From: Clostridiaceae bacterium
GTDB lineage: Bacteria; Bacillota; Clostridia; Lachnospirales; Lachnospiraceae
Reading direction: 5' to 3'
Assembly: GCA_910575795.1 (NCBI GenBank)
Contig: CAJTGE010000002.1
Span: forward strand, 124,001 to 188,000
Length of the DNA stretch: 64,000 bases
In this document: positions 28,201 through 37,428 of the stretch, piece after piece
Layout: each line of letters opens with the position of its first letter
Position numbering within the stretch: position 1 is the first letter of the stretch
Made by a program: the position numbers and the translations under genes
The notes under the pieces: generated by a model
Seen by the model: only the letters and a program-made list of their open reading frames with translations
What the model was told of the DNA's origin: nothing
Database searches by the model: none

Positions 28201-28864
28201 CCCTTATGGGTCGCGTATCAAGATTCAGGACGGCGCTCTTCTGGATGCCGGCGACGAGCTGACGGAAGGGAGCGTGAACCCGCATGACATCCTGAAAATT
28301 AAAGGCGTCCGCGCCGTACAGGATTACATGATCCAGGAAGTGCAGCGCGTGTACCGCTTACAGGGCGTGGAGATTAATGACAAGCACATTGAGATGATCG
28401 TGCGCCAGATGCTGAAAAAGATTAAGGTGGAGGAGAGCGGGGATTCTGACGTGCTTCCGGGAACCTCCATGGATGTGCTCGATTTCAATGATATGAATGA
28501 CAGCCTGATCGCAGAGGGCAAAGAGCCGGCAGTGGGCCGGCAGGTGATGCTGGGCATTACAAAGGCGTCCCTGGCCACGAACTCGTTCCTGTCCGCGGCT
28601 TCCTTCCAGGAGACGACCAAGGTTCTGACCGAGGCCGCCATCAACGGAAAGGTGGATAAGCTGATAGGGCTTAAGGAAAATGTGCTGATCGGTAAGCTCA
28701 TTCCGGCCGGAACAGGTATGAGGCGGTACCGGTCGATCAAGCTTGACACAGAGCTTGAGGAGGACGAGGCGATCATGCTGAGCGATGAGGAAGATTTAGA
28801 TGAGGCGGCTCTGGACGAGGTGGATAAGATTATCCTGAATGAGGATGAGCTGCAGGAGGAATAG
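25214..28864 (+). CDS. rpoC: RNA polymerase beta' subunit
   Basis: A 1,216-residue beta' subunit. N-terminal zinc-binding cysteines [20 protein letters not shown], the catalytic Mg-binding [12 protein letters not shown], the trigger-loop region ([11 protein letters not shown]), and the second zinc site (CCEGKG ... [13 protein letters not shown]) are all present. RBS GGGAG lies ten bases before ATG 25214. Ends in an acidic tail. The next 295 bases (28865-29159) contain no gene, only the amidase promoter near their end. Confidence 0.98.
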   Translation: MPETNETYQPLTFDAIKIGLASPEKILEWSHGEVRKPETINYRTLKPEKDGLFCERIFGPSKDWECHCGKYKKIRYKGVICDRCGVEVTKASVRRERVGHIALAAPVSHIWYFKGIPSRMGLILDISPRTLEKVLYFASYIVLDPGQTSLQYKQVLSEKEYRDELEKYGYGNFRVGMGAEAIQELLQAIDLERDSADLRKQLKDATGQKRARIIKRLEVVEAFRSSGNKPEWMIMTVIPVIPPDIRPMVQLDGGRFATSDLNDLYRRIINRNNRLARLLELGAPDIIVRNEKRMLQEAVDALIDNGRRGRPVTGPGNRALKSLSDMLKGKQGRFRQNLLGKRVDYSGRSVIVVGPELKIYQCGLPKEMAIELFKPFVMKELVSNGTAHNIKNAKKMVERLQPEVWDVLEDVIKEHPVMLNRAPTLHRLGIQAFEPILVEGKAIKLHPLVCTAFNADFDGDQMAVHLPLSVEAQAECRFLLLSPNNLLKPSDGGPVAVPSQDMVLGIYYLTQERPGAKGEGMAFKSVNEAILAYENGVVTLHTRVKVRVQKEVDENTVKTGVIESTVGRFIFNEIIPQDLGFVDRSQDENVLKLEVDFHVGKKQLKQILEKVINIHGATQTAVTLDDIKAIGYKYSTRAAMTVSISDMTVPASKPKLIADAQATVDHIAKNFRRGLITEEERYKEVIETWKATDDQLTHDLLTGLDKYNNIYMMADSGARGSDKQIKQLAGMRGLMADTTGHTIELPIKSNFREGLDVLEYFISAHGARKGLSDTALRTADSGYLTRRLVDVSQDLIVREDDCCEGKGEIPFMEIKAFMDGQETIETLQERITGRFIAETITDPETGEVVIQENHMCTPKRAAVVMDALRKAGRNTVKIRTVLTCKSHIGVCAKCYGANMATGQPVQVGEAVGIIAAQSIGEPGTQLTMRTFHTGGVAGGDITQGLPRVEELFEARKPKGLAIITEFGGIATIKDTKKKREIVVTDNESGNSKAYLIPYGSRIKIQDGALLDAGDELTEGSVNPHDILKIKGVRAVQDYMIQEVQRVYRLQGVEINDKHIEMIVRQMLKKIKVEESGDSDVLPGTSMDVLDFNDMNDSLIAEGKEPAVGRQVMLGITKASLATNSFLSAASFQETTKVLTEAAINGKVDKLIGLKENVLIGKLIPAGTGMRRYRSIKLDTELEEDEAIMLSDEEDLDEAALDEVDKIILNEDELQEE

Positions 28865-29090
28865 CAGATTTGAGCGCCTTTGCGCGGCCCTGAGGGGGCG
28901 TAAGGCGGTGGTGAAGACCCTGGGGGAGCTTTGACGGCTTTCCTGGGGTTTTTGCTGCGGGGGGAGGAACGGAGAAACGTTTCTTTTGATGCCTGACCTG
29001 TTTCCGGCGGCCTTATCACAACTGTCTTTGACTGGCATAAAGCTCAGGAACAGTCAGAAAATTGTAAGATATTTGTCAGGCGCTTTGTCT

Positions 29091-29119
29091 TGAAACCGGA
29101 AGAAAGATGTTTTATGCTA
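29091..29119 (+). promoter_or_regulatory. Promoter of the amidase gene
   Basis: TTGAAA (29091-29096), 17-base spacer, TATGCT (29114-29119), 40 bases before the amidase start. Confidence 0.65.
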
Positions 29120-29159
29120 AAAACCAGACAAAACCAGAATTGGAAAAGGAGCTGAAACA

Positions 29160-30308
29160 ATGATATTTAATAAAACAGATATGAACAGCATGTGTAAAAT
29201 GAAGAGGCGCATGGGAGGCCGCCTGGCTTCTGCCGTGCTGGCGATATGCCTTTTTGCCGGAAATGCGCAGGCAGTATTTGCAGGCGATACGGTTTATGTG
29301 AACTGCGACGTGCTGCGCTGCCGTTCTACGGCGGAGATAAAGGACGGAAATATCGTGAAAAATGTCTACTTTGGCGATAAGCTGGAGCGGGTGGAATCAA
29401 AGGGCGAGTGGACGGTGGTCATGGTGAATGGAAAGAAGTGCTATGTTTCCTCGCAATATCTGTCAACGTCAAATCCGAAGGGAACATCGGCTTCTGCAGC
29501 GGGTTCCGGCAATTCAGGAGCGGCTTCGGCAAGCGGGGGAAGCGCCTCTATAGGGGGGACTCAGATAGGCGTGTCTTCTGACTGGAAATACGCGGATTTC
29601 TCCAAGATTAAGAGCGGGAGCGCGGTTCTTTATAAGACGGCTTCTTCCTCGAGAAAGAATAAGACCGTGTGCGTGAATGCAGGCCACGGGACGAGCGGGG
29701 GCGGGAGCGTGAAGACACAGTGCCATCCGGACGGGACGCCGAAGGTGACAGGCGGGACGACCGGGGCCGGGGCGACGGAGGCTGTCGCGGTGTCGTCAGG
29801 GATGACGTTTAACGACGGGACGTCGGAGGCGAATGTGACGCTGGCGCTGGCGAGAATCCTCAAGGAGAAGCTCCTGGCCGAGGGATATGATGTGCTGATG
29901 ATCCGTGAGAGCGAGGATGTGCAGCTCGATAATATCGCCAGGACGGTGCTGGCAAATAATAAGGCCGACTGCCATATTGCGCTTCACTGGGATTCGACAG
30001 CCAATGACAAGGGCGCGTTTTACATGAGCGTTCCGAATGTGGCCTCCTACCGGGCCATGGAACCGGTCGCCTCCCACTGGGAGCAGCATAACCGTTTGGG
30101 AGAGGCCCTGGTACAGGGGCTTAAGGGCGCCGGAGTCAAGATTTTTTCAGGCGGAAGCATGGAAATGGATCTGACCCAGACCTCTTATTCCACGGTTCCC
30201 AGCATTGATATCGAGCTGGGGGACAAGGCGTCGGATCATTCGGCGGGCACGCTGAATACGCTTGCCAACGGGCTTACGTCCGGGGTAAATGCCTTTTTCA
30301 GTAATTAA
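29160..30308 (+). CDS. N-acetylmuramoyl-L-alanine amidase with SH3-type domain, secreted
   Basis: A 382-residue exported protein: signal peptide (~residues 17-42, LASAVLAICLFAGNAQAVFAG), a bacterial SH3-like domain (~43-105: VNCDVLRCRSTAEI ... YVSSQYL), a Ser/Gly/Ala-rich linker, then an Amidase_3 zinc domain (~168-382). Zinc and catalytic residues are seen in VCVNAGHG (His), SEANVTLAL (Glu) and HIALHWDS (His). It cleaves the lactyl-amide bond of peptidoglycan, likely in cell separation or sporulation/germination. RBS AAGGAG; terminator at 30374. Confidence 0.87.
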   Translation: MIFNKTDMNSMCKMKRRMGGRLASAVLAICLFAGNAQAVFAGDTVYVNCDVLRCRSTAEIKDGNIVKNVYFGDKLERVESKGEWTVVMVNGKKCYVSSQYLSTSNPKGTSASAAGSGNSGAASASGGSASIGGTQIGVSSDWKYADFSKIKSGSAVLYKTASSSRKNKTVCVNAGHGTSGGGSVKTQCHPDGTPKVTGGTTGAGATEAVAVSSGMTFNDGTSEANVTLALARILKEKLLAEGYDVLMIRESEDVQLDNIARTVLANNKADCHIALHWDSTANDKGAFYMSVPNVASYRAMEPVASHWEQHNRLGEALVQGLKGAGVKIFSGGSMEMDLTQTSYSTVPSIDIELGDKASDHSAGTLNTLANGLTSGVNAFFSN

Positions 30309-30373
30309 GACGCAGAGCAGCCTGTTTCAGGCTGCCGGGCTTGTTACGGCGGCGGGGCATTCTGAAGCGGCAG

Positions 30374-30425
30374 CGCCCGCTGTCTGCGCCAGGGATATAC
30401 CTGACGCAGACAGCGGGCGTTTTTT
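30374..30425 (+). terminator. Rho-independent terminator after the amidase
   Basis: Perfect 15-bp stem CGCCCGCTGTCTGCG / CGCAGACAGCGGGCG followed by TTTTTT. On the minus strand it may also end the BCCT transcript, whose stop is at 30487. Confidence 0.92.
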
Positions 30426-30486
30426 CATTGACTGTAATTCGGCTGTCCGGCTGTTTATCGCAGCCGTTCAGAGGTTATCTGGCCTG

Positions 30487-32040
30487 TTACGGTTTATCAT
30501 CCTTTTTCATATAGGATTTGGCGTCCTTTAAGAAGGATGCGATGATCAGAAGGATGATAAAGGCAACCGGAAAGGCTGCGATGATGGATACGGTCTGCAG
30601 ATTTTCCATGGAGTTATCGCTGAATACCAGCACGATGGGCAGGAGAATCAGCATGACGGACCAGAATACTTTAATGCCTATGTGCGGCTCCTCATCGTTT
30701 TTCAGCTCCCGGTAGGAGTAGGAGGACGCGACGAGGGCGATGGCGTCAAAGCTGGTGGCGTAAAAGGCGATCATGGTCAGGGCCAGAAGGATGAGCACCA
30801 TGGGCGCAAGGGGCAGTGTACGGATAACGGCAATGATAGTGGCGTACAGGCTGCTGGCAGAGTAAATCCCCATGACGTCAAGTTTCCCGAATACCTGCAG
30901 CCCAAGGCTGTAGTTGCCGAGGATGATAAAGCTTATGAAGGTTCCGCCAAGGCCGAAGATGTAGCCGCCAAGGACGGTCTGCCTGACCGTTCTTCCCCTG
31001 GAGATATTTCCGATAAAGAAGGGCGAGGCCACACACCACACCATCCAGTAAGCCCAGTAAAAGATCGTCCAGTTCTGCGGGAAGGATGTCTCCCGGAGGG
31101 GATCTGTAAAGGTAGAGAGCCCGATGAAATTCTGGATGAGGTTTCCGATGGAGGAAAAGCCTGTTTCTATAATATATCTTGTTTCCCCTCCGAACAGCAG
31201 CACATAGGCCAGCAGGGCAAAGAAGAGGTACACGCAGGAGGAGGCCAGCTTCATCACGCCGTGCATGCCCCGCACAACGGATACGGTGTATACGATGCAG
31301 GTGACAACCAGGATGGTAATGGTGATGAAGTGAGAGTTCTCGATGCCGATCAGATCAGCCGCGATCTGGCTCATCAGAGGCGTTGCCAGGCTGAAGGTGG
31401 TGGCGGTTCCGGCTAACAGTGCCACGACCGCCAGAAGATCAATAATGCGCCCCGGCAGCTTATCGGTCCACGCGCCCAGGATGGGGCGGCAGGCTTCGGA
31501 ATACTTCTGCTTGCGCCCTCCGCGCACATGGAGCATAAAGCCAAAGGCGACTGCCAGAACCAGATAAAAGCTCCAGGGAATGGGACCCCAGTGAAAGAGC
31601 GGATAAGTCCCGGACCAGTCCTGAATCGAGCCCATGCTCTCCAGATGGGGATCCTGCGCATAGAGGATCCATTCGCACAGGGAATAGAAGAGGATGTCAG
31701 CGGCCAGGCCGGAGGTGAACATCATCGATCCCCAGGCGAAATCGGAGTAAAGCGGCTTTTCTCCCGGCTTGCCCAGACGGATGGAGCCGTACTTAGAAAA
31801 GGCGAGGTAGATGGAGAAAAGGAAAATACCGAGGCCCGCGGCCAGATAAAGCGTCCCGAATTCTTCTCCCAGAAAGGTCCGGATTCCGGACAGAACCTGC
31901 TTTGAGGCGTCAGGAAGAAACAGAAAACCGAGGCAGAGGAAGAAAATAATGGCAAACGGAACGGCGGTGGTAATCCAGTCCAGCCGCTTTTTTAATGACA
32001 TGTTCGGAGGATCCTGGTGATTTTGCTGTGTATGATTCAT
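30487..32040 (-). CDS. BCCT-family transporter (betaine/choline/carnitine type)
   Basis: A 517-residue carrier with about 12 transmembrane helices. Family landmarks: FLFLPDASKQVLSGIRTFL, SGLAADILFYSLCEWILY, FHWGPIPWSFYLVLA, and FYWAYWMVWCVASPFFIGNISRGRTVRQ, which matches the BCCT signature after helix 8. It takes up a quaternary ammonium or related compound with Na+ or H+, or by exchange. Substrate not assigned; the GLAADILF segment departs from the usual GIGIGLxFxxxAEP. Own promoter and an operator-like palindrome upstream. Confidence 0.88.
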   Translation of the reverse strand: MNHTQQNHQDPPNMSLKKRLDWITTAVPFAIIFFLCLGFLFLPDASKQVLSGIRTFLGEEFGTLYLAAGLGIFLFSIYLAFSKYGSIRLGKPGEKPLYSDFAWGSMMFTSGLAADILFYSLCEWILYAQDPHLESMGSIQDWSGTYPLFHWGPIPWSFYLVLAVAFGFMLHVRGGRKQKYSEACRPILGAWTDKLPGRIIDLLAVVALLAGTATTFSLATPLMSQIAADLIGIENSHFITITILVVTCIVYTVSVVRGMHGVMKLASSCVYLFFALLAYVLLFGGETRYIIETGFSSIGNLIQNFIGLSTFTDPLRETSFPQNWTIFYWAYWMVWCVASPFFIGNISRGRTVRQTVLGGYIFGLGGTFISFIILGNYSLGLQVFGKLDVMGIYSASSLYATIIAVIRTLPLAPMVLILLALTMIAFYATSFDAIALVASSYSYRELKNDEEPHIGIKVFWSVMLILLPIVLVFSDNSMENLQTVSIIAAFPVAFIILLIIASFLKDAKSYMKKDDKP

Positions 32041-32066
32041 AGGTACTCCTTTCTGTAACCGATCTT

Positions 32067-32133
32067 ATGTTCAAAAATCGATTAATAAATAAAATATTGA
32101 ACATATTATAACACCGAATGGGAGAAAATACAA
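32067..32133 (-). promoter_or_regulatory. BCCT promoter with operator-like palindrome
   Basis: On the minus strand: -35 TTGTAT (32133-32128), 17-base spacer, -10 TATAAT (32110-32105). Directly after the -10, across the predicted transcript start, an inverted repeat ATGTTCAA ... TTGAACAT (32067-32074 and 32097-32104) would suit a dimeric repressor. RBS AGGAG precedes the start codon at 32040. Confidence 0.65.
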
Positions 32134-32276
32134 GTGTTTTAAGGAAAGTTGCTGATTACGGCCCTTCCACAACAAACAACGCTCCGCAATCATTTGCCTG
32201 AGTGCCAATAAGATGCTTGCAGCAAGCCATAGGACATGTTATAGTTGGATCAAGAGAAGATGCGTGGCATAGATTT

Positions 32277-32352
32277 TGTCGAATTATGCGGTGGCTATAC
32301 ATAATTTTGCGATGAAATCGTGTTGAAAGAGGATCTGATTCGAGTCTATAAT
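32277..32352 (+). promoter_or_regulatory. spo0A promoter with a 0A box
   Basis: TTGAAA (32323-32328), 18-base spacer, TATAAT (32347-32352), about 40 bases before spo0A. Upstream lies TGTCGAA (32277-32283), the consensus Spo0A binding site, so autoregulation is likely. The remaining part of the 351-base gap (32041-32391) contains the divergent BCCT promoter. Confidence 0.65.
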
Positions 32353-32391
32353 CATGAGTGCCCGTTTTATTCTTGATAAGGAGGAGAGAAG

Positions 32392-33210
32392 ATGGCTGAA
32401 CTGAATATTGCGATTGCGGATGATAACAGGCAGGCTTTGGAAATGCTTGGCGAAATACTGGAGGGAGAGAAAGATTATCGTGTCGTCGGAAAGGCGGAAA
32501 ATGGTGATGAAGCATACAAAATGATATTGAGGACAAAGCCGGATGTGGTTTTGATGGACATTGTGATGCCGGGGATGGACGGGATTACGGTGATGGAAAA
32601 GGTCAAAAATAATCCGGAGTTCAAGGAAAATCCGGCGTTTATCATGGTAACAGCAGCCAGCAGTGAAAATCTGACGCAGGATGCGTTTAATCTCGGGGCC
32701 AGCTATTATATTATGAAACCGTTCAGTAAAGACATCATTCTTGATAAACTCAAACGGCTGAACGGGTACAGGAACCGCACATCGACGCTGGCGGGGAGCA
32801 GAAAGGTGAAGCCTTTTGTCAGCAAACCGGATTATATGGAGCAGAATCTGGAGAATGATGTGACACAGATGCTGCATGAAATCGGGATTCCCGCGCATAT
32901 TAAGGGGTATCAGTATCTGAGGGACGCGATTATTATGTCGGTTAATGATAAAGAAATGCTGGCTTCGGTCACAAAAATTTTGTATCCGACGATTGCAAAA
33001 AAGCATCAGACGACGCCGAGCCGTGTCGAGCGGGCCATCCGCCACGCGATTGAGGTAGCGTGGAGCAGGGGGAAGATGGATACGATCAATGATCTGTTTG
33101 GATATACGGTCAGCACCGGAAAGGGAAAGCCGACCAATTCGGAGTTTATCGCGCTGATTGTTGATAAAATCAGACTGGATTACAGAAGGGTGGGCGGAAA
33201 TACGCTCTAA
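32392..33210 (+). CDS. spo0A: Sporulation master response regulator Spo0A
   Basis: A 272-residue response regulator. The receiver domain has the acidic pair Asp10-Asp11, phospho-acceptor Asp56 in [11 protein letters not shown], and the conserved Lys in YYIMKPF. The DNA-binding domain starts [20 protein letters not shown] and contains the recognition helix [21 protein letters not shown]. Phosphorylated Spo0A switches cells from growth to sporulation. RBS AAGGAGG. The usual clostridial neighbour spoIVB is absent; a BCCT gene lies divergently upstream. Confidence 0.97.
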   Translation: MAELNIAIADDNRQALEMLGEILEGEKDYRVVGKAENGDEAYKMILRTKPDVVLMDIVMPGMDGITVMEKVKNNPEFKENPAFIMVTAASSENLTQDAFNLGASYYIMKPFSKDIILDKLKRLNGYRNRTSTLAGSRKVKPFVSKPDYMEQNLENDVTQMLHEIGIPAHIKGYQYLRDAIIMSVNDKEMLASVTKILYPTIAKKHQTTPSRVERAIRHAIEVAWSRGKMDTINDLFGYTVSTGKGKPTNSEFIALIVDKIRLDYRRVGGNTL

Positions 33211-33363
33211 CAAAAAAATCAGATACTACTTCCTTATTTCTGAATTATATTGTATAATATAGTTATCTTCGCGTGATGTGGATCGTGGGGTTCATTTAGC
33301 GGGAGGGGCGTGAAGTGCTGTAGCGTTGCAGCGTTTTAATACAGGCATTGGGAGGTAGCAGTA

Positions 33364-34809
33364 ATGAAGAATATCCTTTTTGTTGCATCAGAAGCGGTTC
33401 CCTTTATCAAGACAGGGGGTCTGGCAGATGTTGTGGGTTCTCTGCCCAAGTGTTTTGATAAGCAGTATTTTGATGTCCGTGTCATGATTCCCAAGTATCT
33501 CTGCATTAAAGAGGAATTCCGGAATGAGATGAAGTATATCAGCCATTTCTATGTGGATTATCTGGGGCAGAGCCGTTATGTGGGAATTCTGGAATATGTT
33601 TATGATGGAATCACCTTTTATTTCATTGACAATGAGGGGTATTTCTGGGGCTCAAAGCCTTATGGCGACTGGTATTATGATTTGGAGAAGTTTTCATTCT
33701 TCAGCAAGGCTGCTTTGTGCGCCCTGCCGGTGATAGGCTTTAAACCGGATATCATCCACTGCCACGACTGGCAGACCGGGCTGATTCCGGTTCATTTGAA
33801 GGATAAATTCCACGGAGGAGATTTCTTCCGTGACATTAAGTCGGTTATGACCATACATAACCTGAAGTTCCAGGGCGTATGGGATGTGAAGACGATCAAG
33901 CGCTTTTCCGAGCTTCCGGACTATTATTTCTCGCCGGATAAGCTGGAGGCGTATAAGGACGGCAATCTGCTCAAGGGCGGGCTGGTGTACGCGGACGCGA
34001 TCACCACGGTCAGCAATACGTATGCGGAGGAGATTAAGACACCGTTCTTTGGCGAAGGCTTAGACGGCCTGATGCGGGCCAGGGCCAACAGCCTGAGAGG
34101 CATTTTAAACGGAATTGATTACGATGAATTCAACCCGGAGACGGATACCCGGATTGTGCAGAATTACAGCGCGAAGAATTTCCGCAAGGAAAAGGTAAAG
34201 AATAAGAAGGAGCTTCAGGCGCAGCTTGGGCTTGCGCAGGATGACAGGAAGTTCCTGATTGGTATTGTTTCCCGCCTGACGGACCAGAAGGGATTTGATC
34301 TGATCCAGTGTGTGATGGACGAGATCTGCAGCGACGATGTGCAGCTTGTGGTTCTGGGAACCGGCGATGAGAAGTATGAGAATATGTTCCGCCATTTTGA
34401 CTGGAAATATAATGACCGCGTATCGGCCAATATCTACTATTCCGAGGATCTGTCACACCGGATCTATGCGGGCTGCGACGCGTTCCTGATGCCGTCTCTG
34501 TTCGAGCCCTGCGGTTTAAGCCAGCTTATGGCCCTGCGCTACGGCACAGTGCCGATCGTGCGCGAGACAGGCGGCTTAAAGGATACGGTATGGCCGTACA
34601 ATGAGTACGAGGGAACCGGAACGGGCTTTTCATTCGCAAACTACAATGCGCATGAGATGCTGGACTGCATCCGTTATGCGAAATATGTATTTTACAATAA
34701 AAAGCGTGAGTGGAACAAGATTGTGGACCGCGCGATGGCGGCTGATTTCTCCTGGAATGCGTCGGCGATGAAGTACCAGGAACTCTATGACTGGCTGATT
34801 GGATATTAA
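33364..34809 (+). CDS. glgA: Glycogen synthase (ADP-glucose, GT5)
   Basis: A 481-residue GT-B enzyme. The N-terminal ADP-glucose loop KTGGLADVVGSLPK, the HDWQTGLIPVHLK segment, GILNGIDYDEFNP and the C-terminal SLFEPCGLSQLMALRYGTVPIVRETGGLKDT are all typical. It extends alpha-1,4-glucan chains. RBS GGAGG seven bases before ATG 33364. The other glycogen genes are not in this window, so here it stands alone between spo0A and an HD protein. Confidence 0.96.
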   Translation: MKNILFVASEAVPFIKTGGLADVVGSLPKCFDKQYFDVRVMIPKYLCIKEEFRNEMKYISHFYVDYLGQSRYVGILEYVYDGITFYFIDNEGYFWGSKPYGDWYYDLEKFSFFSKAALCALPVIGFKPDIIHCHDWQTGLIPVHLKDKFHGGDFFRDIKSVMTIHNLKFQGVWDVKTIKRFSELPDYYFSPDKLEAYKDGNLLKGGLVYADAITTVSNTYAEEIKTPFFGEGLDGLMRARANSLRGILNGIDYDEFNPETDTRIVQNYSAKNFRKEKVKNKKELQAQLGLAQDDRKFLIGIVSRLTDQKGFDLIQCVMDEICSDDVQLVVLGTGDEKYENMFRHFDWKYNDRVSANIYYSEDLSHRIYAGCDAFLMPSLFEPCGLSQLMALRYGTVPIVRETGGLKDTVWPYNEYEGTGTGFSFANYNAHEMLDCIRYAKYVFYNKKREWNKIVDRAMAADFSWNASAMKYQELYDWLIGY

Positions 34810-34823
34810 GGAGGCCGGGGTTC

Positions 34824-35396
34824 ATGGAGCGGACAGGACTGAAACCGGAGGAGCGGGAAGCGGTTAAGGAGTGGGCCGGTGATGAGAGATGGGTGAAGCG
34901 GGAGGCATGGAAGGCGGACGAGGCGTATATGGCGTGCGTCCGGGACATTATGGAGCATCCTGTGTTTCTGTCCATGGACGGGTATTACCAGCATGGCCGG
35001 ACGACCTGCCGGGAGCACTGCATCCGGGTTTCGTATTTGAGCTACCGGCTTTGCCGCAAATATGGCTGGGATTACCGCTCGGTCGCCCGGGCAGCTCTTT
35101 TGCATGATCTGTTTCTGTATGACTGGCATACGCATGCAAGAGAAACCGGAGATCATTTTCATGGGTTCACCCATCCCAGAGTTGCGATGGAGAATGCAGA
35201 GCGTTATTTTCAGGCGACGGAAAAGGAGCGGAACATGATTCTCTGCCATATGTGGCCCCTGACGCTGATTCCTCCCCGGTATAAGGAGGGATACGCCATT
35301 GTGTGGGCCGACAAATTCTGCAGCCTGGCAGAAGTCGGATCCGGAGTCAGGGAATGGTTTATCAATAATCTGCGTCCGGCATTGACCGGACGCTGA
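34824..35396 (+). CDS. HD-domain phosphohydrolase
   Basis: A 190-residue HD protein: metal-binding HCIRVSYLSYRL, then ARAALLHDLFLYDWH (the HD pair) and a later HPRVAMENA / ILCHMWPLT histidine-rich part. Such small stand-alone HD domains hydrolyse nucleotide phosphates or phosphoesters; substrate unknown. AAGGAGG lies before ATG 34824, 14 bases after glgA, so probably co-transcribed. Confidence 0.82.
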   Translation: MERTGLKPEEREAVKEWAGDERWVKREAWKADEAYMACVRDIMEHPVFLSMDGYYQHGRTTCREHCIRVSYLSYRLCRKYGWDYRSVARAALLHDLFLYDWHTHARETGDHFHGFTHPRVAMENAERYFQATEKERNMILCHMWPLTLIPPRYKEGYAIVWADKFCSLAEVGSGVREWFINNLRPALTGR

Positions 35397-35402
35397 CAGC
35401 AA

Positions 35403-35441
35403 AGCCCGTGTGTTTTCAATGAATTTGGGAACATACGGGCT
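35403..35441. terminator. Inverted repeat after the HD gene (possible terminator)
   Basis: AGCCCGTGTGTT / AACATACGGGCT forms a 12-bp stem with one mismatch, seven bases after the HD stop. There is no strong T-run, so termination is uncertain. Confidence 0.4.
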
Positions 35442-35512
35442 GAAATTGTCGTAATGGCGCAACAGTTCAGCCTTTGGGGGGCGTTTTTGGGAGAGCACTA
35501 CGGGAGATAAAT

Positions 35513-35974
35513 ATGACATTTTTTCAGCAGTTGACACGTAATCAGACTTTGATGAGCGCCGTGACGGGCTGGGTGGTGGCCCAGGTACTGAAGACTCTGC
35601 TTGACATCAGCCTCAACCGTTCCTTTAATCCGGAGCGGCTGGTCGGCTCCGGCGGGATGCCGAGCTCGCATTCGGCCACGGTATGCGGCCTGGCCACAGC
35701 GGCCGGTCTGCGCTATGGGACGGGGAGCTTTGAGTTTGCGATTTGCTTTATTCTGGCCGCTGTGGTGATGTATGACGCTATCGGCGTGCGGCAGGAGACG
35801 GGGAAGCAGGCGAAGGTGCTGAACCGGCTTCTTTTTGAGGATCTGCTGAAGCTGGACAGCGTTGTTTTGCAGGAAAAGCTGAAGGAGTATGTGGGGCATA
35901 CGCCGATACAGGTGCTGGCGGGGGCGATTTTGGGGATTGTGATTGCAGTGGCGATGGATCCGCTTTTTGGATAG
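35513..35974 (+). CDS. DUF212/divergent PAP2-family membrane protein
   Basis: A 153-residue membrane protein from ATG 35513 (RBS GGGAG). The motif GGMPSSHSATVCGLATAAGL corresponds to the PAP2 phosphatase PSGH(S) signature, and YDAIGVRQETGKQAKVLN is typical of the DUF212 family; VGHTPIQVLAGAILGIVIA closes the protein. Four hydrophobic helices. Possibly a lipid phosphatase, but the family lacks part of the classical PAP2 motif set. Confidence 0.85.
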   Translation: MTFFQQLTRNQTLMSAVTGWVVAQVLKTLLDISLNRSFNPERLVGSGGMPSSHSATVCGLATAAGLRYGTGSFEFAICFILAAVVMYDAIGVRQETGKQAKVLNRLLFEDLLKLDSVVLQEKLKEYVGHTPIQVLAGAILGIVIAVAMDPLFG

Positions 35975-36041
35975 GCGCGGGGAAGCTGTTCAGGAGGCTG
36001 CGTTACTGGCCGGGGCATACCCCGATGTTAGAAGTTCTCAT

Positions 36042-36346
36042 GTTACTGTTCACACACCAGCCAATTCGAGGTGTTTTTTGTGAGTGCAGCGCAGCGAAAG
36101 TCACAGAAAACCCGAGAGCAGCAGCGCTAAACCGCATTTTTTGCGGTTTGTGTGCATCGCGAAGCGTGTTACTGGGGACAACCCGGCAGGGGTGTGAACA
36201 GTAAGTAACAGTTCAAATAACCTGAACTGTTACGGCATCTGCCAATGAAAATCGCTTCGCGATGGGGCAGATGCCTGCTGCCGCCACGTTTTCGTACGGT
36301 CAGCGCAGCAGGTGCGCAGACCTATCTGAACTGTTACAACAGTAAC
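36042..36346 (+). repeat. MITE-like repeat, family E, copy 1, with nested family D
   Basis: Ends GTTACTGTTCACAC / GTGTGAACAGTAAC. The flanks GTTCTCAT (36034-36041) and GTTCTTAT (36347-36354) agree at 7 of 8 bases, an aged 8-bp target duplication. Near its right end the element is split by a family D copy (36205-36337), which is itself flanked by AACAGTAA on both sides. Second family E copy at 63744-63979. Occupies most of the 559-base gap 35975-36533. Confidence 0.85.
36205..36337 (+). repeat. MITE-like repeat, family D, copy 2, nested in family E
   Basis: A 133-bp element with ends GTAACAGTTCAAAT / CTGAACTGTTAC and the same internal hairpins as the copy at 18636-18773, including TACGGTCAGCGC. 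It is flanked by a perfect 8-bp duplication AACAGTAA (36197-36204, 36338-36345) derived from the terminal repeat of family E. Confidence 0.92.
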
Positions 36347-36376
36347 GTTCTTATGTTAAAATTATGTTAAAAGAGC

Positions 36377-36405
36377 TTGATTTCCATACGATTCTATACT
36401 ATACT
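36377..36405 (+). promoter_or_regulatory. Promoter upstream of the PF06541-type gene
   Basis: TTGATT (36377-36382), 17-base spacer, TATACT (36400-36405), about 130 bases before the start at 36534. Confidence 0.55.
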
Positions 36406-36533
36406 GAATAGCATTACAGCGCCAGCCTGTTTTTTGCCCTGCGGCGGGGCGGACAGGCGGCTTAAGAATAGCGGCTGCAGTTTTCAGGCCGGCGGGCATG
36501 AGGGCTGGGGCGGGACAGAGAGGGTGAGAAACG

Positions 36534-37103
36534 ATGTTTGCAGAAATAGATATATATTTCTGGATCAATTGCTTTTTTGGCTTTAGTCTGATCGGGTATG
36601 TATTGGAATGTGTGGTGCTGAGCCTGGAAAACAGGAAGTTTATTTATAACCGCGGCTTTGGGCATGGTCCGTTTTGTATTATTTACGGGTTTGGGGCGAT
36701 CGGGGCCGCCCTGATACTGAGGCCCGTGGCGAATAATATGGTCAGGCTGTATTTTTGCAGTATGCTGATGGCCACCACGATGGAGCTGGTGACGGCGAGG
36801 ATTATGATCTGGCTGTTTGGGGCTTTCTGGTGGGATTACAGCAAGAAGAGATATAATTACAAAGGAATTATCTGTCTGGAGAGCAGCCTTGGATGGGGAC
36901 TCCTGGGTATTGTGTTTTTCCGCCTCCTAAATGTTTGGGTGCAGGGCGCGGTGAGCAGGATACCGGCAGGCATAGGAAAGTATGTCGCCCTGTCGCTCCT
37001 GATGTTTTATGCGGCTGATTTTCTGTATAGCTTCCATCTGGAGCGGCGTGAGAAGGACGGGGCGGGCGACGAGCCGGTGATTGGGCGCATGCGGGTCAAT
37101 TAA
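36534..37103 (+). CDS. PF06541-type membrane protein (putative ABC transporter permease, CmpB-like)
   Basis: A 189-residue membrane protein with four to five helices. The segments FFGFSLIGYVLECVVLSLEN, NRGFGHGPFCIIYGFGAIG, TMELVTARIMIWLFGAFWWDYS and ICLESSLGWGLLGI match the widespread Firmicute family annotated as putative ABC transporter type IV. No ATPase partner is adjacent. Experimental function unknown. Followed by a terminator. Confidence 0.82.
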   Translation: MFAEIDIYFWINCFFGFSLIGYVLECVVLSLENRKFIYNRGFGHGPFCIIYGFGAIGAALILRPVANNMVRLYFCSMLMATTMELVTARIMIWLFGAFWWDYSKKRYNYKGIICLESSLGWGLLGIVFFRLLNVWVQGAVSRIPAGIGKYVALSLLMFYAADFLYSFHLERREKDGAGDEPVIGRMRVN

Positions 37104-37185
37104 TATTGAGAAGCGTAGGGATATTTGTCCGCGGCAGCCAGATAGATGGTATGCGGGCATTGGCAGCCATTTTTCCAAAAGGATC

Positions 37186-37227
37186 TGTCAGAGCAGGGGC
37201 GGGGGCTTCTGTTCTGGCAGTTTTTTC
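37186..37227 (+). terminator. Rho-independent terminator
   Basis: CTGTCAGAGCAG / CTGTTCTGGCAG stem (12 bp including two G-U pairs) followed by TTTTTT, 83 bases after the preceding stop. The 37104-37428 gap holds this and the maf promoter. Confidence 0.75.
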
Positions 37228-37346
37228 ATATATTAGAGCTCTCTGAGCAGGATTTTGCCGGATATAAAACCTGTCACGGGCGGCCCTTTCGCAGCGGTCC
37301 CTGCGGGCGCGGATTCTAACATTTTTCGCAATCCCCCCATACGCCC

Positions 37347-37376
37347 TTGTACTCTAACCGCCTTTTGTGGTATAAA
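37347..37376 (+). promoter_or_regulatory. Promoter of the maf operon
   Basis: TTGTAC (37347-37352), 18-base spacer, TATAAA (37371-37376), about 50 bases before the maf start. Confidence 0.6.
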
Positions 37377-37428
37377 ATAGGGAGACAATTATTTGTTTAA
37401 AATATGAATGGAAGAGGAATCATACACA

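Noticed and set aside
28324..29019. A 231-codon open frame on the minus strand over the end of rpoC
   Set aside because: Antisense shadow of the codon usage of rpoC; Ser/Arg-rich low-complexity translation, no RBS, no family.
32284..33213. A 309-codon open frame on the minus strand over spo0A
   Set aside because: spo0A on the plus strand has all expected catalytic and DNA-binding residues; the antisense translation has no domain.
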